A DNA stretch of 64,000 bases from Prochilodus magdalenae (taxonomy: Eukaryota > Chordata > Actinopteri > Characiformes > Prochilodontidae), in contig JAMWET010000178.1 of the NCBI GenBank assembly GCA_024036415.1, positions 500,001-564,000 of the forward strand. Reading direction: 5' to 3'. Of this stretch, positions 11,101-24,264 are shown in pieces. Made by a program: the position numbers and the translations under genes. The notes under the pieces are model-generated. The model was not told where the DNA came from. It saw nothing but the letters and a program-made list of their open reading frames with translations, and searched no databases. Numbering within the stretch: the first letter of the stretch is position 1; the number at the start of each line of letters is the position of its first letter.

Positions 11101-14100
11101 CCTGCAGATTCAGCTGCTTCCTTCACACTATGGTCTTTGGCCACGCCCACATGCAGTCCCTCCCATTAGCCAATCATTAACATCTGCTCTGGAGTCACTT
11201 ACCACGCATGGAACGAGACATTCCCTGCACTGTAGCACCTCTTCTCAATCTATGGATCCCGTCACTCACACCCCGCAGGTATTTATAGCCTCATTGTCCT
11301 CGTGCAGCGCCCTCTGCAGGAGCCTGAAGTTACTGCCACCTTAAACACACAAGGGGACTCATTTTTATTTTTATTGAGCTTTTGTTATTAATGCCAGATT
11401 GTAGATCATAAAGTAGAAATAGCTACGTGTGTAACCTACTTTGTGAGGTTAACACAAATACATTGTTAAAGCACAAAGTCTTTCAGGGGGCAACCGCTGG
11501 GAGTGGGGTGGTACCATCAAGAGTATGACCTCAGTACCCTTAGTATTTACATATACCTTTGCACTTAACTTAAATTGACACCCAAACACAAGTCAACTTA
11601 CTTGATTCTGTTTTTTAAGATACAGATAGGCCTCGTTCTTCTGGGAAGGTAGGTATACTGCACCTGTAGTTCCGATACTAATGGTGCCGCTTACTCGTAT
11701 GAGCAATAATTCTGGAGAACCTGTACAGGAAGAGTGTTTTAGTAGAGGCTCCAGTTAGGTGTGATAAAGCTCTTTACTGCTTGTGTCCATACTCTCAGAC
11801 CTAACTAATGCTCTGGACATCCACTGACCAGCTACTAGCTCCCTCTTCTGATAATATTGTCTATGACACATGAAGCACAGTGTGTGCACTGTGCAAGCTG
11901 GCCCGTTGGGTCTGGCGACTGTATGGGATCCTATCCTGCAACAAAAAAAACACTGATAGTCCAGTTAAAATGTCCTCCATAGGGAGAAAAGCTGGACTTG
12001 GCTGATGGTGTGACCGCAGCACTGTTACAGTCACATTCTAGCGCTTGTATAATGTTTGCTACACCAATTTGAATGTATGAGTTTAATGCACATCATCAAA
12101 GCTGCCATTCAGTCAAGCCCAACAATGCCTGGGCTCACAACTTGGTCAGCCTCCTAGTTTCACAACAGAAGAATTTGGCTTCTGCCATGGTTGAGGTCAG
12201 TGTTACAGCCCTGCTGTGGCTAAGAAGTGTTTATTTCACTGATAGTTGCGCTGAAATCTGGCATTTCTCATGTCTTGGCAGGGGAAGGTTTTATCTTTTC
12301 TCTGCCTCTTGTTTTCACTCTCACTCTCTCTTTCTCTCAGCTTTGTCTTCATGTTTCCACTTACCCCCTGGCTGCACCTTCAGAGTGCCTCACGTTGCGG
12401 CCTGTGAAGATGGAGCTGCTGCTCTTCTTCCAGTAGCCAAAAACACTCTACAGCTTCACTCCTACTCGCGCTACTCACTTACAGGCTTCGTCTTTTATCT
12501 CTGCGACCCGTGAGAGACCATCAGTCACTGATTTCATTTTCAGCCATAATGGCTTTAATTTACTAGCTCTTCTTTTTTCAGAAGATGCTTTGTTGTTAGA
12601 TGGTGCTTGTTGATTGGAGGTGATTAGATAGAAGTGAATGCACCTGAGTAAGAACGGGGTACTTCAGTGGAAAACATTATTTACCAAAACTGGAGCTTAA
12701 AACGGTAGATCACCAACAGATAGCCAGCATGTGAAGCTTTTCAAGGTCCACTCTTACTTCAGAACTGAAAACATCCACAGGTCTTTCTGTCCAGCTTTCC
12801 ACTGGGGGAAGACAACTCAACGTTATGGGTATGAAAGGATGTGTAGCTTTTCAAGAGGCTCCTCATTGAGACCTCAGCAACACTGAACGTGTAGGAAGCA
12901 GGAACTCCAAACAATACACATATAGATAAGATTAAAATTTATTTTTATGCTCTATTTGTATTTGTAAATTGAATGACAAAGTATTCAGCAGCACCTTTAC
13001 CACTTGGTATCAGTTTACTAGCTCTTCACAAACTGGCTGTTACCTGCTAGGTAGGTAATGTTAGCTGGATAACAACCCTATAGCCTTTGCCAAACCACTG
13101 GCTTCCTTCCTCTGTGTGGCTTCCCATGGTGTCAGTATGGCTTTCATTTAATACAGTATTGCAGAATTAGGGCTGCCACAAAAGACTTTTTGGTAGTAAA
13201 TAATAATATAGTAATAATCTATCGATTACTCAGGTAGCTCAATTACCAGGTAAGCCTTATGCAGCTATCAGCTTTTAAATCTAGCTTGAGGTTGTTTTAT
13301 TCATTTGCTAACTAACAATGAAGACAGTTACGACGAATACCTGATTCAAAAATTCAGTTTTAATGTGCTTTCCTGCTAATACAATACAAGACTCCCAATA
13401 TCTATCCCCTGCCAGTATTTTAAATCAAGGATGTACAAAGTAGTAGCAATAAAATATAGCATAACTAAATGACGTTCCCTTCATCAAGTTAATACAAACA
13501 TCTGAATGTGAATGTAAAATGTAGCCAGTGGATTAATCTGTGCATTCTGCTGTCTATCTACACTCTGCTGCAACTAAGTTCTACAGTCACAGGTCATTAT
13601 TGAAATGGAGCAAATTGCATTACCAATTAGTCGACTATTAAATTAGTTGTCTGCTAATTTGGTCATCGAATTGAATCGACTTCGTTGACGGCCCTAGGCA
13701 GAATGCTGCGTGTTGCACTGCGATGCACTGTGGAAATGCACTGTGGAGTTGCTGAGCACCAGCATTCACTATAAAAACTGCAACCTCAAAAACTTACTTC
13801 ATGTTGTAACGAGCAGTCGAGGTTTTACTCAGCTCAAAAATACCTTTTAGCTGAATAAACTAGGAACCTGCAACAACATGCATGGACTCAATACCTCGTC
13901 GCTGTTGTGTACCACTATAAAAAAAATTTTTGGGAATTTTAGGACAGCGCACAATGTGACGAGACAGGCTGGTGTGATGTGGCCTCTGTAATTTCCAGTT
14001 ACCCACAGCGATAACAACAGCATGCAGCAGTATGTTTAATATTAACATAATAGTAACATTCAGCTAAATATGTAAACGTTCTAGCTTTAACACCTAAACC

Positions 14101-15389
14101 TGGTCCTACAAATAACCTTAACCCCAACGCTGCTGGGAATCACTCAGTACTACCAGTCTGAACTTCTGCCGAGTATCTATAGAGAGCTATCTGAATGAGA
14201 TGAGACCGAAAAGGAAATTCTTTTCTAAATGTAGGAGGAGAGATATTTGATTTTATATTCACCCGGCTTTTGACGCTGTTTGACCTTGAAACGGACAGGA
14301 AAAGGTTAAAGCTGATGACTCAGGACAGAGAATCTAAATGTAATTAAACTTAACTAATTCTGGGTCTGACTATATAAAAAGAAATATGTATCAAATGAAA
14401 GTAAGAGCTCCAAAAGTGAGGAATGCACGTCGATATGGGAGCTCCTGGCTGCAAGCTGCGTGTTTGCACGCCCACCAGATCTCTAATTAACTCTACAATT
14501 GGCCCCAGTCTTGAGTTTGCCCAACCACACTGCGTCCCCTCCACATGCTAAATTAGACATGTCTGCTTTCACTACTGACCAAGGGCCGGTCATATTTTGT
14601 GCAAGCAGTTTCCATTTTTAACAAAAAGCTAAAAACAGTTTGTCTATGTTGAGATTATCTAAGTTTATATATCCTCTGTCACAGCCAAGCCTAGCTATTA
14701 TCTAAATCCGGTTTTACAGACCTCGCGCTTTCTAAGGGATTAGGCCTCCTTACACTGTGGAACATGTATGCACACATGGGGGATCTGGCACATGCTGGAT
14801 TCCATCTGTACGTGCTATATCCGTTCACTGTTGTAGTTTTTCATTCGAAAGCTAGTCTGTAGCACAGGCGTGCTCTTATGTGCACATAATCTGAGTGATG
14901 CGTTCCACTAAATGCCTGGAGGTTTGGATTGGTGTTAAGTGTAGGGTGGGTTAGCCATAATGATTAGATTTAATCTTTTAGGCTTAACTTTATGTTCAGT
15001 GGCATTTGATAGATATATAGTCGAATGTTAATTAAAGATACATTGAAGCATCCAAATAACGTGTTACTCATTATATCCTTATACTGTAATAATTTGTTGA
15101 ATGCTGCTTTGTAAAATCTTCCATTGGCCTTCAACTTCCTTATTTAGTGATATTTGTGATATTCATCTCCAGTGGGTATTTTGGTTAGAAGTAAAATAGT
15201 ATTTAATAAAATAAAAAAATGCACTGGTGGTGCAGTGGGTAGTGCTGTGGCCTTGCAACATGAACATAAACATTCTTAATATACTAAATATCTAATTCGG
15301 TAAAATAAAGTAAATCAATAAAAAGAAAACAGAACAAAAATAACAAACAAAAATTGTAAAAGTCAGGGTGAGCATTAAAATGAACAATA

Positions 15390-16248
15390 CAGTGGGGTGC
15401 GAAAGTTTGGGCAGCGTTGTTAATTTTCCTGATTTACCTTTACAAAGCATTGATTGTTTGGATAAAAAAATTACGTTAAATATATCATATAGGGGACAAA
15501 CACAGTGATATTTGAGAAGTGAAATGAAGTTTATATGATTTACAGAAAGTGTGCAATAATTGTCTAAACAAAAGTAGGCAGGTGCATAAATTTGGGCACC
15601 AAAAAAAACCTTAACTCAATATTTAGTAGATCCTCCTTTCGCAGAAATAACAGCCTCTAAACGCTTCCTATAGCTTCTAATGAGAGTCTGGATTGTGGCT
15701 GAAGGTATTTTAGACCATTCGTCTTTACAAAACATCTCTAGTTCATTCAGGTATGATGGTTTCCGAGCATGGACAGCTCTCTTTAAGTGACACCACAGAT
15801 TTTCAATAATATTTAGGTCTGGGGACTGAGATGGCCATTCCAGAACGTTGTACTTGTTCCTCTGCATGAATGCATTAGTAGATTTTGAGCAGTGTTTAGG
15901 GTCGTTGTCTTGTTGGAAGATCCAGCCCCGGCGCAGCTTCAGCTTTGTCACTGATTCCTGGACATTGGTCTCCAGAATCTGCTGATATTGATTGGAATTC
16001 ATGCATCCTTCAACTTTAACAAGATTCCCAGTCCCTGTACTGGCCACACAGCCCCACAGCATGATGGAACTACCACCAAATTTTACTGTAGGTAGCAGGT
16101 GTTTTTCTTGGAGTGCTGTGTTCTTTTTCCTCCATGCATAACGGCCCTTGTTATGCCCAAATAACTTTTTGTTTAGATGGCATTTAAGTACAGATGACAG
16201 ATAACACAGAATCCTCAACAGCTTTATTAATATACCCTGACATACCAA
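15390..16248 (-). mobile_element. Tc1 transposon, one end and 3' half of transposase
   Basis: The terminal sequence CAGTGGGGTGCGAAAGTTTG at 15390 follows a TA, the usual Tc1 target. Transposase runs on the minus strand. The other end and the transposase N-terminus are missing; a different relic begins at about 16240. Confidence 0.88.
15616..16248 (-). pseudogene. Tc1 transposase, N-terminally truncated
   Basis: The open frame has 210 codons against about 340 in the family. It carries the VKFGGSSIMLWGC block, QQDNDPKHCSKST (second catalytic Asp) and WPSQSPDLNIIENLW (final catalytic acidic residue). The helix-turn-helix DNA-binding part is absent, and the first catalytic Asp region before LFGHNKG is unrecognisable. 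The protein cannot be active, though the remaining frame is intact. Confidence 0.88.
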
Positions 16249-16860
16249 AAGTCATGGAGTATGTGAAATGATTATGAAGTGGCATTACCTCAGGTGAGGT
16301 GTCATCTTATGAGTGAGGTTGCGCACTAGTCAGCATGCTCTTTTGCAAGGCTACATAATTTATGACGTTAAAACGAGGCATAGTAAGGGGTACCAGACAG
16401 ATGGGACCTCCTCAGTCCACAGTGTCACAGGTGTACCTGGAATACGTAACTGAGGACATTACCACACACAGTAGACCAGCGCAGTAACCACCCACAGGTG
16501 CTTAAAGATTGTGACTGGTGGTGTTTGACTTGAATTAGTTTGTTGCCGGTGCAAACAGTCAAGCGATAGATCACACCCACATGCAGGAGGCCCCACACAC
16601 GTCCTACAGAGTTCTTTAGCTTCCATTGGATATAAAAGCAGAAGACCCACCACAGTGTCCCTGCTAATATTACACCACCGGACACAGCGCCTCACCTGGG
16701 CTTGGGAGGTTGGGACTAACCGGACCCTAGAGGCCTGGCAGCATGTGGCGTAGTCCGATGAGTCACAGTACCAGTTGTTGTGTCTGCCCTGTGATGAACT
16801 GAGAGCCTGCCATCTGCCCAGTGAGCGCTAACATAGGCCCCACTACATCCCTTTATCCTT
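16240..16860 (+). mobile_element. Second Tc1-like relic, degenerate
   Basis: The + strand shows a stop-interrupted Tc1-type stretch, AWEVGTNRTLEAWQHVA, then a stop, then SDESQYQLL, resembling the region around the first catalytic Asp (SDES). The start abuts the truncated Tc1 at 16248. The ends are not defined. Confidence 0.5.
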
Positions 16861-16991
16861 TGAAGATGAACAGCTTAGAGGAATAAATGAATGCATTAAT
16901 CAAAGCAGGTATGCGTGTACAGTACGTGTAGTGCCGGTTTGTTGCTAACTGGAATAAAGCAGGAGGCTAACAAGCGCTCTGTTGTCTGCAG

Positions 16992-17133
16992 GTGAAGGTG
17001 AGGGAGAAGCCGTGTGTTCAGAACGGGACGGATGATACCAGCCATCTCCCATCATCAGACAACCAGGACAGCCAGGCTCACAGAGAGGTGATGAAACTGA
17101 AGGACATGCTCACTCAGCGTGACAACGAGATCA
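16992..17133 (+). CDS. kif6: KIF6 exon: variable linker ending in QRDNEI
   Basis: The acceptor is GTTGTCTGCAG and the donor GTATCC starts at 17134. The exon has 47 codons plus one base. The first 30 or so residues are polar and Ser/Asp/Asn-rich and look poorly conserved. The last part, VMKLKDMLTQRDNEI, is helical and matches the family motif LKQRDNEIxILVxMLKKEKKK, which is split across this intron. The open frame runs a short way into the intron, so the end was chosen by the donor and by phase with the next exon: the single A joins GT to make Ser. Confidence 0.9.
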
Positions 17134-17533
17134 GTATCCTTTCTCCACTTTACACAGCACATGTAACATGGAGGTTCAGGCAGGTTGCAAGTGCGGTGTC
17201 TTTTTATTAAGGGTTGTCCAGGAAACACTATCAGAAGAGGCAGGGGTCAAAACACAGGCAGGCATCATCAGAAACCAAAGCAAGGGTCAAAACCATGGAA
17301 ACCAACACTACAAGATACACGAATCAAGCCCAGCGGAAAACATGGCTCACAACTCTAGTGGGAACACAGAGACTTGGCCACCAGGCTGAGCAAACCATAG
17401 AGTATAAATGGCAGCCCTAATGAGTCCTAGATCAGGTGTGAGACTGGGTGGAGCAAGGGTGGAGCAGGAAAAGCTGTGCAATAACACACAGGCACCAGAG
17501 AGGGCGCTATGTGACGGCACCATTAAGTACAGT

Positions 17534-17705
17534 TACATTCATGGATTTTGCAAGACGCTCTTATCCGGAGCAACATACTACACTGGCCTACACGTAGTGT
17601 TAGCAGTCTTACCCAAGCACTGCAGGTTGGCGGTCCAGGTGGGGAGTTAAACCCCAGGCCACAGCATGGAGGGCAGAGTAACCCACTACTCTATACCAAC
17701 CACTG
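17534..17705 (-). mobile_element. tRNA-headed SINE, diverged
   Basis: The tail GACGCTCTTATCCGGAGCAA and head region match the family at 19200-19421 with many changes. The tail lies on the left, so the SINE is on the minus strand. Confidence 0.65.
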
Positions 17706-19199
17706 CAAGTACACTGCACCACTCAGTTACCTCCATTCCTTTTATACTGCTTGTTTCATAACCAGCAGTAATGGCATGCATTTCTTGATATTAGGGTAAT
17801 GAGCCTCGGAGGGGTCTCAGTGTTGGCTAATTGATGGCCAAACTGGAACTACGGAGAATATTATAGAATACAGCCAGAGGAAGCCTTTTCTTTACATCTG
17901 CTGCTCTAAGGTTGCCAGACCATGCTCCTTTTGTAGGACCTCAGAAATATCATAGGATGTGTGTGTTTCATGTCATAATAATGAATGGAATATAGGAGAC
18001 ACTTTCATGAATTGAAACCATGAATTATAAAATATAACATGGTTGGATTTATGTGTAAATAATCGGGTTACATAAAATTCCAATAGTACATCTCTTTACT
18101 GTCATAGCTTCTTATACGACGCTCACCATAATTGTGCTTGTTTAAGGGTGAAGTTTCACATATTTGGGGTTTGGGGGAAATTAGGGATTTAACCACGTCG
18201 CCACGTGTCATTGCATCTGACTACGTACGCTGGAAAATCTAGACGACTTGATCGTCTATTGGTACAAATCAGAATCCAAAGTAAACACTGCCTTATCGGG
18301 CCTCTACTTCACATTTGTTTATTTTGGGTGCAGGGAGGTAATCTGAAGTTCATCTTCTGTTCCTGTAGAACAAGCTTATTAAAATGACACGCTAGCAGTC
18401 ACACACATTGGCGTGAGTTCCCCCATTAATTAAAATGGAATTACACTGGATTTTTATTTTTTTGTTAGCATAATTCAGTCACTGAAGTGTGTCGTTCAGT
18501 GATTTGCTGTGAAATGGTTCATGGTAGAGAAAGGTATACGGCATGGATTTCTTTATGGGTCTGGTGATTTTGAGAGGCCTTGCAATGTTTTAAACAAACA
18601 TAATGCCGCTTCATTTAAAATCCAAAACAGGGAGTAGACCTGCATGGGTCTCAGACATATGGCATGGCATGTGTTTATAGCACACATGTTAAAGCACAGT
18701 TGCTGTGCTTGGTAAAGTATAAAACATTAAATACTGCTATAATGTAATATTTTATAATGGTAAAAAAAAAAATTAAAAAAAAAAAAGTTTTGCCTTTAAT
18801 ATGCTACACGTACATTTCCACCTTAAATTGATTCAAAATAGCCCAAAATGAAACCTTGCAAAATATGGTTTTAGAGAATTATGCCAGTCACATGATAGAG
18901 ACATCATTATAAGCTCCCTGGACAAAAAAATATGTCCCCTCTGTGATGTTCTGGGGTTTTTGGTTGATGCTGTAGTGGTGAAACATTGATGTGGGATTCA
19001 GAAACTTGTGTGGTCCATGCCAAATTAAATCACGGTTGTTATTGATGCTCGTGGAGGTGTTGCATGATATTAGGTATGGTTCAGTCACAGGTCATTTATT
19101 TTTGGTCTGGTGAGCTTACTTCATTATGACTACCAGTAAAGCAATGAAACTATTTTAATTTGATGAAGCATAATTCAAGTATATTAAGAGTTCTTATTA

Positions 19200-19421
19200 T
19201 ATTTACATTTACAGTATTTAGCTGACGCTCTTATCCAGAGCGACTTACAAGGTTAATCATATTATAGGTGGGCCAATGTAGTGTTAGGAGTCTTGCCCAA
19301 GGACTCTTATTGGTGTAGCACAGCGTAGTCACCCAGACTGGGATTCAAACCCCAGTCTCCCACATGTGGTGGTGGCTCTCTGGCGGGCAGTGGTGTTATC
19401 CGCTGAGCTACACCAACCAGT
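19200..19421 (-). mobile_element. tRNA-headed SINE with GTCGCTCTGGATAAGAGCGT tail
   Basis: On the minus strand: GGTTGGTGTAGCTCAGCGGA (A-box), GGTTTGAATCCCAGTCTGGG (B-box), then the tail AAGTCGCTCTGGATAAGAGC followed by GTCAGCTAAATACTGT. The tail is one shared by many fish SINEs of the V-SINE kind and partner L2-like LINEs. Other copies are at 47825, 50568 and 62148. Confidence 0.82.
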
Positions 19422-19451
19422 ATTATATTATATTATATTATATTATGTTCC

Positions 19452-19454
<3 letters not shown>

Positions 19455-19549
<95 letters not shown>

Positions 19550-19550
19550 T
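19455..19550. repeat. TA then TTA microsatellite
   Basis: About 30 TA units run directly into about 12 TTA units, just after the SINE. The long Tyr-rich open frame here is repeat noise. Confidence 0.95.
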
Positions 19551-21869
19551 TTTATATATATATTTAATATGATATAAATTTGAGTTCTTGGTAAAATAGC
19601 TAGTAAGTGCGAAGCTCTAAGCTAGACAAGGCTAGACTTTAAATACATTGGTTTTGATCTACCAGGGCTTGTTAGGAGAAGCCATCCTCTAGAGCTTTTT
19701 TAAACCCTTTTTTTAAACGTGTTTTCCTTTGTAAGTCCATAATCTTATATCCAATCTCTTCAGAATCATCATTTTTATCCACAGCACATGAGACAGAGGT
19801 TTGCGAGGTCGCTGAGGTGTGTCTAGGTAGCTCCCTGTGTGAATGTTGGAGTCTATTAAAAAGGGGACATATTGTCAGTGGGTTTGGGGGACACAGTGAC
19901 ACTTGTTGGTTTTAGGATTGTAATGATGGAAAAGTGGCAGTAGATGCACAAAAGTAAACAAAACAAAATCCAGTTCTGATCTATTTATTAAAGCATGAGT
20001 AATGAAAAATGACTTACTTTGGTTTAATAACTGAAACTAAATACGGTTATGGTACCTGCTAATGTCAGATGGTGGAATATTCCTGGTTTTCGGTAGTCAA
20101 CAAAACTCTTGACACACAAAGGCTTTATTTCGGATAATATTGGTAGCTACTTTCATCTGTAAACATTGTTTGGATAATAAAGCTTATTGCTCAGTAACTC
20201 TACACACTGCACTGAGTTACATGCAAAGTAAAACTGAAACCCTGAAACCGGTTAAACAATGGCTGCGTTTGTTTTCTACCGCCTATTTTGGCCAGCTTGA
20301 TGGCCAACAGGAACTGCCAATGACTGGGTGGGGTGTAAGAACACTGACGTCAAATCAGACACACTCTACTTCCCCTAAATCTAGCACTATTATCAAAGTT
20401 TTACTCAATTTAAAAAATAGAATAATTCACTCACGGTCCTTTCTTAGACTGAGCAAAGCTAGTTCATTTGGACCAACAAAACCCTTTTTGTCCCCAGCAT
20501 GCGCTCAGACCCAGCGTGCGCTCAGAATCCCGGGTTTTCCGTGAAGAGTACCATAAAGGAGACTGAAACCTTGTTAAACTTATCCGTTTAATAATGTCAC
20601 ACATGGAATACATGCTGCAGCCACACTTCTAGAGAGACTTGTAAGTGTTTTTGATGTTTATTGAGAACCATATACTTCACAAAGGCAACAACTCTGCCAG
20701 GAGGATGACCAGAACTGTAAAGAATACACTATGACCTACAAGGGCATAAAAGTTCCACCTACTGGGGCATAAAACTGCTGGACTGAAGTGTTTTACAGCT
20801 TTGTTGCCGGAAATAAAAAACATAGCGTATGGCATTCATCTGTAAAAGATGAGCTGCCAGAAGGAGGAAATCAGACACCACATACGTGACACACATGTCA
20901 TGTTTGGTATCAGAGATTCCAGCTGATGAGGATGATGTGCTGACGTCACAAAGGCATGCTGAAGCTCATACAGCAGACAGGGGGTGCGGGGCAACTGCTT
21001 CACCTGACCTCAAAACTGCCACCACCTTGCTTATGTCACATGACATGGAGACGCTCTGCAACGCTAACATGCTTTGTTGTAAGTCAAGCATCCATCATCA
21101 GAGCTGCAATAAGTCAAACACAGCCGTAACAATATCACGCTTAATGTCGTATTCTGCTTCCTGTCTGATGCCCCGCAAATGACACGTTTACACCCTCTGT
21201 CTTTCTGAAGCAATTAGGCCTTGTGCAGACATGTGCAGATGTTTACGACCTCGGGGAAACTCCGAGAGAGAACACAAACCGAGAGAGCTGGTGGCCAGAT
21301 GTAATGCAAAGACAATAACAGCATGATAAAAGAAGAATACTAAACTGGAACATTCTGATCCGTTTCAGGAGATTTGATGTACATCTTCAGAAGCAAAAAC
21401 CCGCCGAGAGAGTATTGGCACCAACAAACCGCACCTGACAGGAACAAGACATGAGGGTTTTAATTTATTGGTGCTGGTTCTGGTGTCTTCCCTGTTGGGC
21501 CTCACAACAGTTTGCTGGTTGTGGTTGTGAATGCCGCCACGTTTGCTTTGAGTGCAAAAAAGGCCAAACCCCAGTTAAACCCCACAAAGCAAATACAGTA
21601 ACTCCATCCCCCCTGCACCGTGCTGCTGCAGCCCAGGTGGGTGCGTGCTTTTGAGAGTCCAGTACAGTATATCCCCCCTCAAGGGGAGATGGTCGTCTGA
21701 ACTGAGGATTTGAGCCCTGCCAATACGTTTGGAGTCTTTAGAGAGACCAATGAATCTTTCCACTTACACCGGGGACCTGCAAGCTAATATTCCTACGCTG
21801 GAAAACCCTTAATATTCGAAATGAGGACAGAACTGTTATAAGCTCCGTAATCTTTTTATATAATATCCG

Positions 21870-22890
21870 TTATATAATATAATGAAGTAGAATAGAACAG
21901 AATACTATAGAATAGAATATTGTATAATAAAATATAATAGAATACTATAGCATTAAATACGATAGAATAGAATCAAGTAGAATAGAATACTATAGAATAG
22001 AATCAAATACTGTAGAATACTGTAGAATAGGGTACTGTAGAATAACATAATAAAGAATAGAATACTGTGAAATAAAATAGAATAGAATACTATAGAATAG
22101 AATACCGTAGAATGGAATCCTATGGAATCAAATACTCAGGAATAGAATAGAATACTATAGAATCAAATACTCAGGAATAGAATAGAATACTATAGAATAG
22201 AATAGAATACTATAGAATCAAATACTCAGGAATAGAATAGAATACTATAGAATAGAATCGAATACTGTTGAATAGAATACTGAAGAATAAAATATAGTGA
22301 AATAAAATGCTATAGAATTTAATTGAATAGAATACTGTAGAATGGAATCCTATGGAATCTAGATCTATAGAATAGAATGCTATACGATAGAATAGAATAC
22401 TATAGAATCAAATACTCAGGAATAGAATCGAATACTGTTGAATAGAATACTGAAGAATAAAATATAGTGAAATAAAATGCTATAGAATTTAATTGAATAG
22501 AATGGAATCCTATGGAATCTAGATCTATAGAATAGAATGCTATACGATAGAATAGAATACTATAGAATCAAGTACTCAGGAATAGAATAGAAAAGAATAG
22601 AATACTGTAGAAGAGAATAGAATAGAACAGAATACTGTAGAATCAAATACTCTGGAATAGAATACTATAGAATAGCATAGAATAGAATAGAATAGAATGA
22701 AATACTGTAGAAGAAAATAGAATAAAACAGAATACTGTAGAATCAAATACTCTGGAATAGAATGCTATAGAATAGCATAAAATAGAATAGAATACTATAG
22801 AATAAAATAAAATACTGTAGAGGACAATAGAATAGAATAGACTACTGTAGAATAAAATTCTCTGGAATAGAATAGAATAGAATAGAGCTA
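21870..22890. repeat. GAATA-type satellite, about 1 kb
   Basis: Hundreds of GAATA/TAGAA words alternate with ACTATA, ACTGTA and TCAAATACTCAG. A higher-order period is visible: the segment AATCGAATACTGTTGAATAG onwards at about 22256 recurs at about 22426, an offset of 170 bases. Shorter blocks built on CAAATACTCAGGAATAGAAT also recur. Confidence 0.93.
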
Positions 22891-23369
22891 TTCAGATTTT
22901 CCTTCATACAGAGGCGCCTAATCTTCAGTTAGACCAACCCTCTCTTTCTCTCTCTCTCCAGGATCTGGTCTCCACCAAAGAGCTAAGAAAAATCTGCTGC
23001 CCTAAAAATATTGAGCCATTTATCTTCATGTTCAGGGCCAAAACATCTTCCCGACACGCAGAGTTATGAGTTTGTCTTTGCTGACCAGCTTCATTTTTGG
23101 AGGAACTAGACTGTATGTGTCCCGTGTGGTAAAATAAGAAGGAATGTAGTAGCTATAAAACAAGCAGGTCCTATAAGAATCAGGATTAAATCCCTCCTTT
23201 ATGGTTTAAAGGTGAAAGCAGTTGCCCCTCAGCTTATAGCTACAATGTCCTCTGCTGAAATGACCTGAACCTGCTTTAATATTATCTATTATATAAGTAT
23301 TGCAATATCTGATGCCTAGAAACATGTTCCAGTTCAAAATGAGCACCATTCTTAACCCAAGCCTGTCAG

Positions 23370-23549
23370 GTATACTGGTGAGCATGTTGAAGAAGGAAAA
23401 GAAGAAGGTTCAAGAAGCCACAGCTCAGCTGGCTCACTTCTCCAGCGGAGACACGACGTCGCATAGTTCGTCCACCAGCAGTCTTGGTGAAAAGAGGTTG
23501 AAGGATGAAGGTTCAGAAAACTGCGCACCTAATCAGCTTCTAGTGAAAG
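23370..23549 (+). CDS. kif6: KIF6 exon: LVxMLKKEKKK helix and Ser-rich linker
   Basis: The acceptor is CCTGTCAG and the donor GTGAGTG begins at 23550. Two bases complete the Ser codon, then 59 codons follow and one base is left over. It begins ILVSMLKKEKKKVQEA, a conserved basic helix of KIF6. It then passes into a Ser/Thr-rich linker (SGDTTSHSSSTSSLGEK) and a charged tail. The linker is probably disordered; in mammals it is also variable and somewhat longer. An in-frame ATG upstream of the exon makes the open frame look longer, but that part is intron. Confidence 0.91.
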
Positions 23550-24264
23550 GTGAGTGACCAGTCTTCGTCGGCCTAGATTTAGTTAAGCCAAATCCCCTTT
23601 CAAAGCCTTTCGGCTCAGTCTGAAGTCCTGATGTCACATTTCTCTCGATCGGAATGACCTTAAATATGATTATCTTGAAATAGATCATGCTTTCACTTGT
23701 ACAGTCTGTTCTTTAGTGGCTACATCCATCCTATAAACGCTCCTTCAATGGCTCAGGCTACCGGTTTCTCGGTGTTCCATGATCATTATGAATTATTACA
23801 GGGACCTTATCGTGCATTTCTCTAGTATTGTATTTATCCCCCACTAGGCTATTCATAACGCTCTCTGTGGCTTTATGTACCAAAAGCAGCCGTAGTTCTT
23901 TTTTTACAGGACAACTTTCCAATATGTCTTCACTCCTTTAAAAATTAAACTAGCTGTTGTCACTGTATTTTTAAATTCCTTCTGTTCTGATTGATCGCCC
24001 TGAGTGCAGTCCAGACTTGGATAGCTACAATCACGCGTATGCTTCTGTACTGCCTTCTGTACCTTTTCCCCTCATATACTCTTCTCATGCGGTAACAAAA
24101 GGCTGCGTCACATCAATAAGTGGGGCAAAACTATGGTAGCCTCGCTAGTGATGCCATGCTATATAGCCAAAATATGTGGAGGCAAATATGGCTTATTAAA
24201 TCAATCACATAACCATGCATTCCCCTTAGACAAACAAGGCAGTAGAATATGATAAAGATAAAAA

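Larger units (their letters stand above)
9311..16991 (+). other. KIF6 intron, 7.7 kb
   Basis: Bounded by GTATGA and CTGCAG. 10020-10340 is AT-rich with repeated 'tagattactggata'-like words and looks like a degenerate repeat. 10980-11100 is related in reverse orientation to 38395-38530. Two Tc1 relics abut at 15390-16860. The remaining 11.1-15.3 kb is unique-looking, AT-rich sequence with no supported coding; the 146-codon frame at 12073 shows no protein motif. Confidence 0.8.
17134..23369 (+). other. KIF6 intron, 6.2 kb
   Basis: Bounded by GTATCC and CTGTCAG. It holds a diverged SINE (17534-17705), a well-kept SINE (19200-19421), a TA/TTA microsatellite (19455-19550) and a GAATA-type satellite (21870-22890). 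Nothing coding is seen from 19.6 to 21.8 kb. Confidence 0.8.

Noticed and set aside
12073..12513. 146-codon plus-strand frame
   Set aside because: No family motif, nothing in phase with KIF6 exons, and composition like surrounding intron.
17134..17210. Open frame continuing past the KIF6 exon at 16992
   Set aside because: The family sequence resumes at 23370 after DNEI; the extension is read-through into intron.
19366..19572. Tyr/Ile-rich frame
   Set aside because: Translation of the TA/TTA microsatellite and a SINE.
23300..23369. ATG-initiated extension before the exon at 23370
   Set aside because: The conserved peptide starts exactly at the acceptor and the extension is not kinesin-like.
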